Positions 9,224 to 17,761 of a DNA stretch of 62,506 nucleotides are shown here, piece by piece. Location of the stretch: contig NZ_CAJYMO010000318.1 of the NCBI RefSeq assembly GCF_913776365.1, positions 91,227-153,732 on the forward strand. The letters are read 5' to 3'. Numbering within the stretch: the first letter of the stretch is position 1; every line of letters starts with the position of its first letter. A model generated the notes under the pieces. The model was given only the letters and a program-made list of their open reading frames with translations, had not been told where the DNA came from and made no database searches. The DNA comes from an uncultured Chryseobacterium sp. Lineage in GTDB: Bacteria > Bacteroidota > Bacteroidia > Flavobacteriales > Weeksellaceae. The position numbers were made by a program, and so were the translations under genes.

Positions 9224-9700
9224 TTGAGAATAGAAATATATACAGACGGAGCCTGCAGCGGAAACCCCGGAAAAGGCGGGTACGGAATTCTGATGCGCGT
9301 ACCTGAGAAAAACTATCAGAAAACATTTTCAAAAGGTTTCCGCAAAACAACCAACAACAGAATGGAGCTCCTCGCTGTAATTACGGCACTCGAAAAACTG
9401 AAATCCCCGGATAACGATATCCATATTTATACCGACAGCAAATACGTATCGGATGCCATCAACCAGAACTGGCTGGCCGGCTGGATCAGAAGAGGATGGA
9501 AAAACGTAAAAAATCCCGATCTCTGGCAGCGGTTTGCAAAGCTGTATGTCGTCCATCAGCCTAAAATGCACTGGATCAAAGGCCATGCCGGACATTTTGA
9601 GAATGAATTATGTGATAAGCTGGCCGTTACCGCTGCTGCCTCACCCAGCCTTGAAACCGACACTTACTTTGAAAACCAGGAGAACAACAGCTTATTCTGA
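9224..9700 (+). CDS. rnhA: ribonuclease HI
   Basis: This 158-residue enzyme cleaves RNA in RNA-DNA hybrids, removing primers and R-loops. The catalytic residues are visible: Asp in IYTDGACSGNPG, Glu in NNRMELLAV, Asp in IYTDSKYV, and the C-terminal His/Asp pair in KGHAGHFENELCDKLA. Length matches the E. coli type. The start is TTG, the only start that keeps the first beta strand RIEIYTDGA. The short non-conserved tail ends ENNSLF. Its position 38 bases after dnaB suggests a replication operon. Confidence 0.95.
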   Translation: MRIEIYTDGACSGNPGKGGYGILMRVPEKNYQKTFSKGFRKTTNNRMELLAVITALEKLKSPDNDIHIYTDSKYVSDAINQNWLAGWIRRGWKNVKNPDLWQRFAKLYVVHQPKMHWIKGHAGHFENELCDKLAVTAAASPSLETDTYFENQENNSLF

Positions 9701-9834
9701 TTGATCAGTACGGTACACTACCATCCCGATTAAAATCTTTCAGCATTTTCCCTTTTCATTTATCATTTATAATAAAATAAACATCATATCCGGTAAAATT
9801 AATATGGAATACCTGTTTTTTGATTAGGAATTAA

Positions 9835-9842
9835 TATCTTTG
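9835..9842 (+). promoter_or_regulatory. -7 element TATCTTTG before adhesin paralog 3
   Basis: Exact TAnnTTTG match 26 bases before the ATG. A TTTG at 9819-9822 is too close (12 bases) to be a normal -33. Confidence 0.5.
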
Positions 9843-9868
9843 GGGTTTAAATTCTAAAACCGCAATAC

Positions 9869-12121
9869 ATGGATAAAAAACTACTTGCTTGTTTTATTCT
9901 GCTATTATCCCTTTTTTCAGGAAAAATTTCAGCTCAGACCTATCAGCTGACGGGAAATCCGGTAAATACGGCAGGATGGGACGTTGTACCTTCAGCCGCA
10001 GTTAACGGTGACTTTATACAATTGACTGCAGATCAGACTTCACAGGTAGGCGGGATTAAGCTGAATGCCCCTATCAACCTTAAATTCTGTGATAAATGGC
10101 GGGTGGAATTTGATTTCAGGATTGACGGAAACGGTACGACCAGCTATGGCCGGGGTGACGGTTTCGCTTTCTGGTACCTCGCCAATCCTCCGGCTTCCTA
10201 TACCCAGGGCGGCGGCCTGGGGATCCCGGCCAATTCTACCGGTCTGATGGTGGGTTTTGATATTTTCAACAACAGCACTGAAGGCCAGATGAGTAAAGTG
10301 CATGTGCTCTACGGAACCAACAATACTGCCGGCTCCAATATTGAATACAACAATACGCCCGGAAGTACCTTCCACACGGCAGATCTCAATCCTACCCAGC
10401 CCTTTGTGGGAGCTACCTACAAACACGTTGAAGTACTTGGACAGGTGAATCCTGCAGCACCTACCAGCTGGATCATTACCATCAAGATTGACGGCACTAC
10501 TGTAGTAAACCAGTCTTTTGCTCCTTCCGGAGCAGCTGCCGGAATGACGCAAGGATATTTCGGCTTTTCAGCATCTACCGGAGCAGCGAGTGCGAGACAC
10601 TCTATTAAGAATGCAAAAATCTATACGGATAAAGTAGCCATTAACCAGAATTCCGTTTCGGCAAGCGTATGTCCGAATCCGGGAACAGGCCAGGGTACGG
10701 TTAACCTCACGTCTTACCAGAGCCAGTTTGTAACCAATCCGGCCAATTATACCTTTACTTACAGCGTTGGCGGAATCCCAGTTACCAATCCTGCAAACTT
10801 CCAGTTCAGCGGAAACACTACCGTTTCCGTCCTGGTGAAAGACAATGCCGGTGTATTATGCGATAACCCGGATGCGAAAATCATCCTGTCGCTCTCACCT
10901 TTTACCGCTACTCCTGCTACCCTTACAGCCTGCAACAACAACAATGCAGGCACTGCCACCTATAACCTCTCGCTTGCCAATGTGAATGAGCCGGCAGGAT
11001 CTACCAAAGTATATTATGCAACAATGGCCCAGCTTAATGCAGGAAGCAATCCGATTACCAACCCAAATGCATATGTTTCAGCTGCGGGCACCGTATACGT
11101 GAAAGTAACAACGCCACAGGGATGCGTAGGCTCGGCTCCGATTACGCTTGCCTTCTATCCTACAATTCCGGCCACTGATGCATCCCTCGAATCGTGCTTT
11201 ATAGATACGGCTCCGACCACAGCTTCATTCAACCTCTCATCAGCCAACGTAACCACTGCAACAGGGATTGTAAAAACATACCACACCACCATGGCAGATG
11301 CCATGACAGGCAATAACTTAATTCAGTTTTTCACCGCTTATATTTCAACTTCTTCAACAGTTTATGTGAGGATTACCAACACAGCAGGATGTTTTGTAAT
11401 TGCTAAAATCACGCTGAAAGTGCTTCCTCCCGTTTATTCTTCCGTCCTTAAAGATAAAACCATCTGTATCGATGAGAAAACCACCCTTGACGCAGGGCCG
11501 GGATTCAATGCTTACCTTTGGAATACGGGCGCGACAACCCAATCGATCACCAATGTTTCGCCAGGTCTATACTGGGTACAGTTGAAAACCGGAACCTGTA
11601 CTACGACACAGACCGTAAAAGTAAATCCTGCCCCTCAGCCTGTTATCGCCAGCATTGATATCAATAATACAACATTAACGATAAACGTTACAGGAGGAAA
11701 AGCCCCTTACCAGTATTCACTGGATGGCGTAAACTGGCAGAATTCCAATGTATTTACCGGGCTTCCGAGAGGAGAAGCAGTGGTATACGTAAAAGATGCT
11801 TACAACTGTACCGCAATTCATGTACAGGTTACCGTGCCGAATTTAATCAACGTCATTACTCCGAACGGAGACAACAAGAATGATGTTATCGATTATTCCG
11901 CTCTTGCCTATAAGAAGAATCTGGTGTTCACCATATATGACCGGTACGGAAATAAGTTATATGAAGCGGATAAGCTCAGAAACTTTAAGTGGGACGCTAC
12001 CACCGGAGGGAAAAAAGTAGCTACCGGAACGTATTGGTACACCATCACCTGGAATGAAAATGACAAGAACGGTACTCCAACAAAATACAATGGCTGGATA
12101 CTGGTTAAGAATATACAATAA
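9869..12121 (+). CDS. T9SS type B cargo with L-type lectin domain, paralog 3
   Basis: This 750-residue protein has a signal peptide cleaved near residue 22. The head (about 24-255) is not that of paralogs 1 and 2: it is a legume/L-type lectin-like sandwich with DKWRVEFDFRI, GDGFAFWYLANPP and GLMVGFDIFNN, ending in GYFGFSASTG. A linker follows, then two roughly 85-residue modules (near TLTAC and SLESC), the AGPGF block (LDAGPGFNAYLWNTG), a SprB-like GGKAPYQYSLDG segment and the type B sorting domain from NVITPNGDNKND. Known: such lectin domains bind glycans. Inferred: a glycan-binding surface adhesin exported by T9SS. Confidence 0.87.
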   Translation: MDKKLLACFILLLSLFSGKISAQTYQLTGNPVNTAGWDVVPSAAVNGDFIQLTADQTSQVGGIKLNAPINLKFCDKWRVEFDFRIDGNGTTSYGRGDGFAFWYLANPPASYTQGGGLGIPANSTGLMVGFDIFNNSTEGQMSKVHVLYGTNNTAGSNIEYNNTPGSTFHTADLNPTQPFVGATYKHVEVLGQVNPAAPTSWIITIKIDGTTVVNQSFAPSGAAAGMTQGYFGFSASTGAASARHSIKNAKIYTDKVAINQNSVSASVCPNPGTGQGTVNLTSYQSQFVTNPANYTFTYSVGGIPVTNPANFQFSGNTTVSVLVKDNAGVLCDNPDAKIILSLSPFTATPATLTACNNNNAGTATYNLSLANVNEPAGSTKVYYATMAQLNAGSNPITNPNAYVSAAGTVYVKVTTPQGCVGSAPITLAFYPTIPATDASLESCFIDTAPTTASFNLSSANVTTATGIVKTYHTTMADAMTGNNLIQFFTAYISTSSTVYVRITNTAGCFVIAKITLKVLPPVYSSVLKDKTICIDEKTTLDAGPGFNAYLWNTGATTQSITNVSPGLYWVQLKTGTCTTTQTVKVNPAPQPVIASIDINNTTLTINVTGGKAPYQYSLDGVNWQNSNVFTGLPRGEAVVYVKDAYNCTAIHVQVTVPNLINVITPNGDNKNDVIDYSALAYKKNLVFTIYDRYGNKLYEADKLRNFKWDATTGGKKVATGTYWYTITWNENDKNGTPTKYNGWILVKNIQ

Positions 12122-12130
12122 ATACAGTAA

Positions 12131-12160
12131 AAGATCATCCGGCTTCCGGATGGTCTTTTT
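12131..12160 (+). terminator. intrinsic terminator after paralog 3
   Basis: Twelve-base stem with one wobble (12131-12142 with 12146-12157), CTT loop and T tail. Confidence 0.8.
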
Positions 12161-12297
12161 ATTTCATACGCGGGAGATGGTCTTTACCCAAAAACCGCTA
12201 CCTTTTACAATCAATGTATAACACCGGACATCTTTTTTAAAACTATATCAACTGTAAAACCTGTTAAATTTTGAAAACAACCTGTAAACGTTATCAA

Positions 12298-14292
12298 ATG
12301 AAAAAAAACTACCTATTATTACTTTTCATTCTTCTTTGCGTTATTTCCAATCCTGTTTCAGCACAAACCTATCAGCTTGCCGGAAACCCGGTCAATACTA
12401 CAGGATGGACAATGGTTTCACCCACCATTGTAAATACGGATTTTGTCCAGCTTACCCCGGATACCAATAACCAGTCCGGATCAATACGCCTGAACGATCC
12501 CATCAACCTGAAATACTGCGATAAATGGAGGGTGGAATTCGACTTCAGAATGGATTCCAATCAGACTGCCAACGGTGATGGCCTTGCTTTCTGGTATCTG
12601 GCCAATCCACCGGTTGCCAGCGTATTGGGTTCAGGGCTTGGGGTTTCACAAAATGCCATTGGCCTTGTGGTAGGATTCGATACATACAACAATACGACGA
12701 CCGCAGTAATGAGTAAGGTACACGTTGGTTACGGACAGATAGTAAATACAACCGACACCAACAATGTGGAATTTTTCAATACGCCCGGAAGCTCTTTCCA
12801 TTCCCCCGATATGAATACTTCCCTTCCTTTTCAGGGAACCAACTATAAACATGTGGAAGTAAATGCCCAGGTAGACCCCGCCGCTCCGGCCAACTGGATC
12901 ATCAGGATCACCATCAACGGTACCCTGATCTGCAACCAGTCTTTTGCACCCGCAGGAGCTGCCGCTGCAATGACCGTAGGATACTTTGGGTTTTCGGCCT
13001 CTACAGGAGGAAACCGGTCCAGGCATTCTATCAAAAATGTTAAGGTCTATGTTGACAAAGTCCCTTTGCTGACGACTGCCATTACAAAAAACATCTGTCC
13101 TGAGCCTACCGGAATGGCGACTATTGACCTTACCCAGCTCAACTCACAGCTCACAGCAAGCCCTTCCAGTTATAATTTCACCTATTATATTACCGGAAGC
13201 GGTACCCCGATTGCCAATCCTGCAAATTTCCAGTATAGTGCGGATACCAATATCTCGGTAGTCATCAAAGACCCTACTTCGGTATTATGCGATAATAATG
13301 ACGCTACCATTGCCCTTAAAGTTGCTCCTGTCGTTACGACAACGGATGCACTGCTGAGAACCTGCTTCCTAGAGGCCACCCCGTCAAAAGGTATTTTTGA
13401 TCTGACCACGGCTCCGGTAATAGGTACCTCCACGGGAATTACAAAAAAATACTACCCTTCTTTAACGGATGCCCAGAACCAGACTAACGAAATTATGATG
13501 CCCGGGACCTATACGGCTCCTACCGGTGTTGTTTACATCAGGGTAACGAACAGTGCCGGATGTTTCAGTATTGCCAAGGTTACCCTGGAAGTCATTCCTC
13601 CTGTCTTTTCCACGGTGCTGGAAGACAGGATCATCTGTATGGAGAACAAAGCTACCCTGGACGCAGGTCCCGGATTTACAAGCTACGAATGGAGCACCGG
13701 TGCTACCTCGCAGACGATCACCAATGTAGGCGTAGGAACCTATTGGGTGAAACTGAAGAGCGGACAGTGTACGGTTACCCAATCTGTTAAAGTGTATGCT
13801 GCCCAACAGCCTGTGATCTCCAGTGTAGATATTTCCAGCACCACCGTTACGGTTAATGTTAATGGTGGAACAGCGCCTTATAAATATTCTATTGACGGGA
13901 TCAACTGGCAGGATTCCAGTGAATTTAAAAATGTACCGAGAGGAGATGTTAAAGTGTATGTAAGAGATGCCTATAACTGCGAGCCGATTACCGTTACGGT
14001 AGTAGTTCCTAACCTCATCAACGTTATCACACCGAATGGCGACGGTGTCAATGACGGCATCGATTATTCTGCGCTGGCCTCAAAACAAAACCTGGTATTC
14101 AGTGTATTCGATCGTTATGGGACACAGATGCACAGCGCCAGCAAACTGAACCGCTACAAATGGGACGGAACGGTAGGCGGAAGAAAAGTTCCTACCGGAA
14201 GTTACTGGTTCTCCGTTTCATGGAATGAAAATGACAGAAACAGCACACCGGTAAAATATTCCGGCTGGATTCTGGTAAAAAACAGGGATTAA
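12298..14292 (+). CDS. T9SS type B cargo with L-type lectin domain, paralog 4
   Basis: The ATG at 12298 was chosen over an in-frame TTG at 12271 because it starts a clean signal peptide (cleavage near residue 22, NPVSA/QT); the product is then 664 residues. The L-type lectin head matches paralog 3 (GDGLAFWYLANPP, GLVVGFDTYNN, GYFGFSASTG). Only one roughly 85-residue module follows (near LLRTC), then the AGPGF block, a SprB-like GGTAPYKYSIDG segment and the type B domain from NVITPNGDGVND. The tail is closest to that of paralog 1, whereas the head is that of paralog 3, so heads and tails have been recombined or converted. Glycan adhesion is inferred. Confidence 0.87.
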   Translation: MKKNYLLLLFILLCVISNPVSAQTYQLAGNPVNTTGWTMVSPTIVNTDFVQLTPDTNNQSGSIRLNDPINLKYCDKWRVEFDFRMDSNQTANGDGLAFWYLANPPVASVLGSGLGVSQNAIGLVVGFDTYNNTTTAVMSKVHVGYGQIVNTTDTNNVEFFNTPGSSFHSPDMNTSLPFQGTNYKHVEVNAQVDPAAPANWIIRITINGTLICNQSFAPAGAAAAMTVGYFGFSASTGGNRSRHSIKNVKVYVDKVPLLTTAITKNICPEPTGMATIDLTQLNSQLTASPSSYNFTYYITGSGTPIANPANFQYSADTNISVVIKDPTSVLCDNNDATIALKVAPVVTTTDALLRTCFLEATPSKGIFDLTTAPVIGTSTGITKKYYPSLTDAQNQTNEIMMPGTYTAPTGVVYIRVTNSAGCFSIAKVTLEVIPPVFSTVLEDRIICMENKATLDAGPGFTSYEWSTGATSQTITNVGVGTYWVKLKSGQCTVTQSVKVYAAQQPVISSVDISSTTVTVNVNGGTAPYKYSIDGINWQDSSEFKNVPRGDVKVYVRDAYNCEPITVTVVVPNLINVITPNGDGVNDGIDYSALASKQNLVFSVFDRYGTQMHSASKLNRYKWDGTVGGRKVPTGSYWFSVSWNENDRNSTPVKYSGWILVKNRD

Positions 14293-14324
14293 CGCAAATA
14301 ACCATTCCACATATTTTTAAAAGG

Positions 14325-14359
14325 GATCACTTCAATGTATTTTGGAGTGATCTTTTTTT
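14325..14359 (+). terminator. intrinsic terminator after paralog 4
   Basis: GATCACT (14325-14331) pairs with AGTGATC (14346-14352), followed by seven T. Confidence 0.75.
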
Positions 14360-14435
14360 GGACCGGACAACAGGAAGTATGATCATCCCGCCCTAATTTT
14401 GTCCCTTTCGGCCCGGTTAATTCGTATTCTATTCT

Positions 14436-14443
14436 TACATTTG
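14436..14443 (+). promoter_or_regulatory. -7 element TACATTTG before the nitroreductase gene
   Basis: Exact TAnnTTTG match ending 4 bases before the ATG, consistent with a leaderless mRNA for the NAD operon. Confidence 0.5.
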
Positions 14444-14447
14444 TGAT

Positions 14448-15074
14448 ATGAATTATTTGGAGGCTTTGGGCAGAAGATATTCTGTAAAGAAATTTAACGG
14501 GGAAATTATTCCTCAGGAGGTCCTCTACCCTATTCTGGAATCAGGAAAACTCTCGGCAAGTTCCCTGGGCCTCCAGCCCTATAAGATACTGGTGGTAGAA
14601 AGTGAAATGATGAAACAGAAGCTGATTCCTGCTTTCTATAATCCGTCTCAGATCTCCACCTGCTCCCATTTGATTGTACTGGTTTCAAAAAAGATGCTCG
14701 AAGAAAACTATGTCGACGGATATTTCAGGCATATCTCCGAAGTAAGGGGTATGCCGGCTGAATCATTGGATCCTTTCCGGAAAAGCATCAGCCAGCATAT
14801 CGATCAGAAAAGCCGGGATGAACTTTTTCACTGGGCAGAAAAACAATCCTATATTGTGCTGGCCAATCTGATGTATGCTGCCGCTCTTGAAAATGTAGAC
14901 ACCTGCCCTATGGAAGGGTTTCGCCAGGACACCATCGAAGAACTGTTGGAAACCGATCCCGAAACCGAGAAAGTCACCGTTACCCTTGCTTTGGGATACC
15001 GTTCGGAAGAAGATCATTTCCAATATCTGAAAAAAGTAAGAAAACCAAACGAAAAATTGTTTAAATTTATTTAA
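14448..15074 (+). CDS. NAD(P)H-dependent nitroreductase (NfsB-like)
   Basis: This 208-residue protein matches FMN-dependent nitroreductases of the NfsB/dihydropteridine reductase type in length and motifs: an N-terminal RRYSVKKFNGE that contacts FMN phosphate, LSASSLGLQPYKILVV, and the C-terminal ENVDTCPMEGF and ALGYRSEEDH segments. Such flavoenzymes reduce quinones or nitro compounds with NAD(P)H; the native substrate is unknown. It lies 29 bases before nadB on the same strand and probably shares a transcript, which may tie a consumer of NAD(P)H to NAD synthesis, though this is only inference. Confidence 0.88.
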   Translation: MNYLEALGRRYSVKKFNGEIIPQEVLYPILESGKLSASSLGLQPYKILVVESEMMKQKLIPAFYNPSQISTCSHLIVLVSKKMLEENYVDGYFRHISEVRGMPAESLDPFRKSISQHIDQKSRDELFHWAEKQSYIVLANLMYAAALENVDTCPMEGFRQDTIEELLETDPETEKVTVTLALGYRSEEDHFQYLKKVRKPNEKLFKFI

Positions 15075-15103
15075 ATATTGAGATTGTACCTAAACTAAGC
15101 CTA

Positions 15104-16675
15104 ATGATAAAAGCGGATGTATTAGTAATCGGTTCCGGAATTTCGGGACTTTCCTATGCCATTAAAATTTCGGAACAGCTTCCTGATGCAAAAATCATCA
15201 TTGTTACCAAGTCCGACGAAGACGAAAGCAATACCAAATATGCCCAGGGCGGCCTTGCTGTAGTCACCGACTCCAAAAATGATAATTTCGACAAACATAT
15301 AGAAGATACCATGCGTGCCGGAGACGGCGAAAACAAAAGGGATGTGGTGGAAATGGTCGTGAAGGAAGCGCCGGCCAGATTCAACGAAATCGTGGAATGG
15401 GGCGCCAACTTCGATATGAAAAACGGCGAATTTGCTTTAGGCAGGGAAGGCGGCCATACCGAAAACAGGATTGTCCACCACAAAGACATCACCGGATTCG
15501 AAATTGAACGAGCCTTGCTGGAAACCGCCAATAAAAGTGAAAACATAGAAATTCTGGATCATCATTATGTGATCGATATCATTACCCAGCACCACGTTCC
15601 GGGAAAAGAGCTTAATGAGGGGGACATTCACTGCTATGGTGCCTACATCCTGGATGAGAAATCAAAAAAAATCAAGAAAATCACCTCTAAGATAACGCTG
15701 GCCGCTACCGGAGGGGCCGGACATGTCTATAAAAACACCACCAACCCAACGATTGCTACCGGAGACGGTATTGCATTTGTGGCCCGCGCCAGGGGTAAGG
15801 TATCCAATATGCAGTATTACCAGTTTCATCCCACCGCGCTCTACAGTAAGATCGACGGCATGCTGTTCCTGATTTCGGAGGCCGTACGCGGAGACGGTGC
15901 GAAGCTGAGAACCAAAAGAGGTGAAAAATTCATGCATAAATATGACGGGCGCGAGGAACTGGCCTCCAGGGATATCGTAGCACGGGCCATTGATGCGGAA
16001 ATGAAAATTACCGGTGATGAATATGTAGGACTCGACTGCCGCGATATGAATCAGCAGAAATTCCTGGAACACTTTCCGAACATTTATAAAAAGTGCAGGA
16101 AAGAAGGGATTGACCCTTTTACCCAGCTCATTCCTGTAGTTCCGGCCTGCCATTACCTGATGGGCGGTATCGAAGTAGACCGTGACGGGCAGTCTTCCAT
16201 AAGAAACCTTTTTGCCGTTGGCGAATGTACGAATTCCGGCCTTCATGGCGCCAACCGGCTGGCTTCGAATTCCTTGTTGGAAGGTTTGGTATTCGGACAC
16301 AATGCTGCTATGAAAACCGTCGAACTGCTCAATGAAAACCATTTTAACTTTGATGACCTGAAAGCGGTTCCGGAATGGAATGAAGAAGGCATGAAGATCA
16401 TGGATGAAATGGTAATTGTTTCATACCTCAGGAAACAGCTTCAGGAAATGATGAGCGATCTGGTAGGAATTGTACGGAGCAACCGCCGTCTGAACATGGC
16501 CCTGCAGAAACACCAGGAGATTGCAGCAGCCGTAGATGAAATTTACCACTATTCCATTCTTTCGCCCCAGCTTTCCGAATTAAGAAACCTAACCACCGTA
16601 GCCCACCTCATCATCACCCAGTCGATGGAGATGAAAGAGAATAAAGGCGCATTTTACAATAAAGATTTAGCTTAA
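15104..16675 (+). CDS. nadB: L-aspartate oxidase
   Basis: This 523-residue flavoprotein oxidises L-aspartate to iminoaspartate, the first step of de novo NAD synthesis. It shows the FAD-binding VIGSGISGLSYAIKI at the N-terminus, the conserved TKYAQGGLAVV, the active-site HHKDITGFEIERALLE, and GLHGANRLASNSLLEG near residue 390. The C-terminal helical domain is complete. nadC follows 15 bases later, so the two form an operon. Iminoaspartate would next go to quinolinate synthase NadA, which is not encoded here. Confidence 0.96.
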   Translation: MIKADVLVIGSGISGLSYAIKISEQLPDAKIIIVTKSDEDESNTKYAQGGLAVVTDSKNDNFDKHIEDTMRAGDGENKRDVVEMVVKEAPARFNEIVEWGANFDMKNGEFALGREGGHTENRIVHHKDITGFEIERALLETANKSENIEILDHHYVIDIITQHHVPGKELNEGDIHCYGAYILDEKSKKIKKITSKITLAATGGAGHVYKNTTNPTIATGDGIAFVARARGKVSNMQYYQFHPTALYSKIDGMLFLISEAVRGDGAKLRTKRGEKFMHKYDGREELASRDIVARAIDAEMKITGDEYVGLDCRDMNQQKFLEHFPNIYKKCRKEGIDPFTQLIPVVPACHYLMGGIEVDRDGQSSIRNLFAVGECTNSGLHGANRLASNSLLEGLVFGHNAAMKTVELLNENHFNFDDLKAVPEWNEEGMKIMDEMVIVSYLRKQLQEMMSDLVGIVRSNRRLNMALQKHQEIAAAVDEIYHYSILSPQLSELRNLTTVAHLIITQSMEMKENKGAFYNKDLA

Positions 16676-16690
16676 AAAGCATTACAGGAT

Positions 16691-17551
16691 ATGAAAAGAC
16701 CGGCATACGCTACTGATAAAGCATTAAAGCAGTTCATTAAAAATGCACTGGAAGAAGATATTCAGGAAGGCGATCATTCTACGCTTTCCACCATACCCAA
16801 GGATTTGGAACAAAGCGCAAAACTTCTGGTAAAACAGCACTGCATCCTCGCAGGGGTAGAGCTTGCTGAAATTATTTTTAAGACCTTCGATAAGGATCTG
16901 AAGATAGAAACCTTCGTGAAAGACGGGGATGCCGTAAAAGAGGGGGACATTGCTTTTATTGTAACAGGAAGCGCAAGGTCGATTCTTTCTACAGAAAGAC
17001 TGGTCTTGAACTGTATGCAGCGAATGAGCGGTATTGCTACCCTTACCCACGACTGGGATTCCAGATTGGTCGGAACCAGGACCAAGCTCTTAGATACCCG
17101 GAAAACCACGCCCAATTTCAGGATTTGTGAAAAATGGGCCGTGGCCATCGGCGGCGGAACCAATCACCGCTATGGGCTCTATGATATGATCATGCTGAAA
17201 GATAACCATATCGACTATAATGGAAGCATTACCAATGCCGTAAAAATGGCCAAGGAATACATCAAAAAAAATAAGAAAAAGCTGAAGATCGAAGTAGAAA
17301 CCCGCAACCTTGAAGAAGTGAAAGAAGCCATCAGGGCAAAAGTTGACAGGATCATGCTTGATAATATGGATATACCTACCATGGCAAAGGCCGTACAGAT
17401 GGTGAACGGATCTTGCGAAACAGAAGCTTCCGGCGGAATCACCCGGGATCAGCTGAAGGAAATCGCGTCTACCGGCGTTACCTATATTTCTGCAGGCGCT
17501 CTCACCCATTCTGCAGCTAATATGGATTTGAGCCTTAAAGCAGTGAAATAA
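16691..17551 (+). CDS. nadC: nicotinate-nucleotide diphosphorylase (carboxylating)
   Basis: This 286-residue enzyme converts quinolinate and PRPP to nicotinate mononucleotide, CO2 and pyrophosphate. The diagnostic stretch LLDTRKTTPNFR is followed by GGGTNHRYGLYDMIMLKDNHI, with EVETRNLEE, DRIMLDNM and EASGGI forming the rest of the barrel active site. Length is normal. It is the last gene of the nitroreductase-nadB-nadC group; only a weak hairpin follows, and a 210-base AT-rich gap separates it from the receptor gene. Confidence 0.97.
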   Translation: MKRPAYATDKALKQFIKNALEEDIQEGDHSTLSTIPKDLEQSAKLLVKQHCILAGVELAEIIFKTFDKDLKIETFVKDGDAVKEGDIAFIVTGSARSILSTERLVLNCMQRMSGIATLTHDWDSRLVGTRTKLLDTRKTTPNFRICEKWAVAIGGGTNHRYGLYDMIMLKDNHIDYNGSITNAVKMAKEYIKKNKKKLKIEVETRNLEEVKEAIRAKVDRIMLDNMDIPTMAKAVQMVNGSCETEASGGITRDQLKEIASTGVTYISAGALTHSAANMDLSLKAVK

Positions 17552-17761
17552 AGTTGAATTTTCAACAGTAATAATTATATTTTGTTAAAAAATCAATAAT
17601 GTGATTTTTTTCATATGAATTCTCAATTATTATTCAATACATTGTAAATCAATTTCTTAAATCTTATTAAGATTCAGTAAAAATTAACATAAAGTTAATA
17701 TTAGTTAAATTTTATTTCCTCAATTTTGCAGAAAATTTAAATCCAACTATTACTAACGATT

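Noticed and set aside
12271..12297. Upstream TTG start for adhesin paralog 4
   Set aside because: The ATG at 12298 begins a normal signal peptide, which the longer form would disrupt.
2915..17551. Horizontally acquired island around the adhesin paralogs
   Set aside because: No mobile genes, attachment-like repeats or tRNA at the edges; core genes dnaB and rnhA sit inside, and base composition looks similar to flanks.
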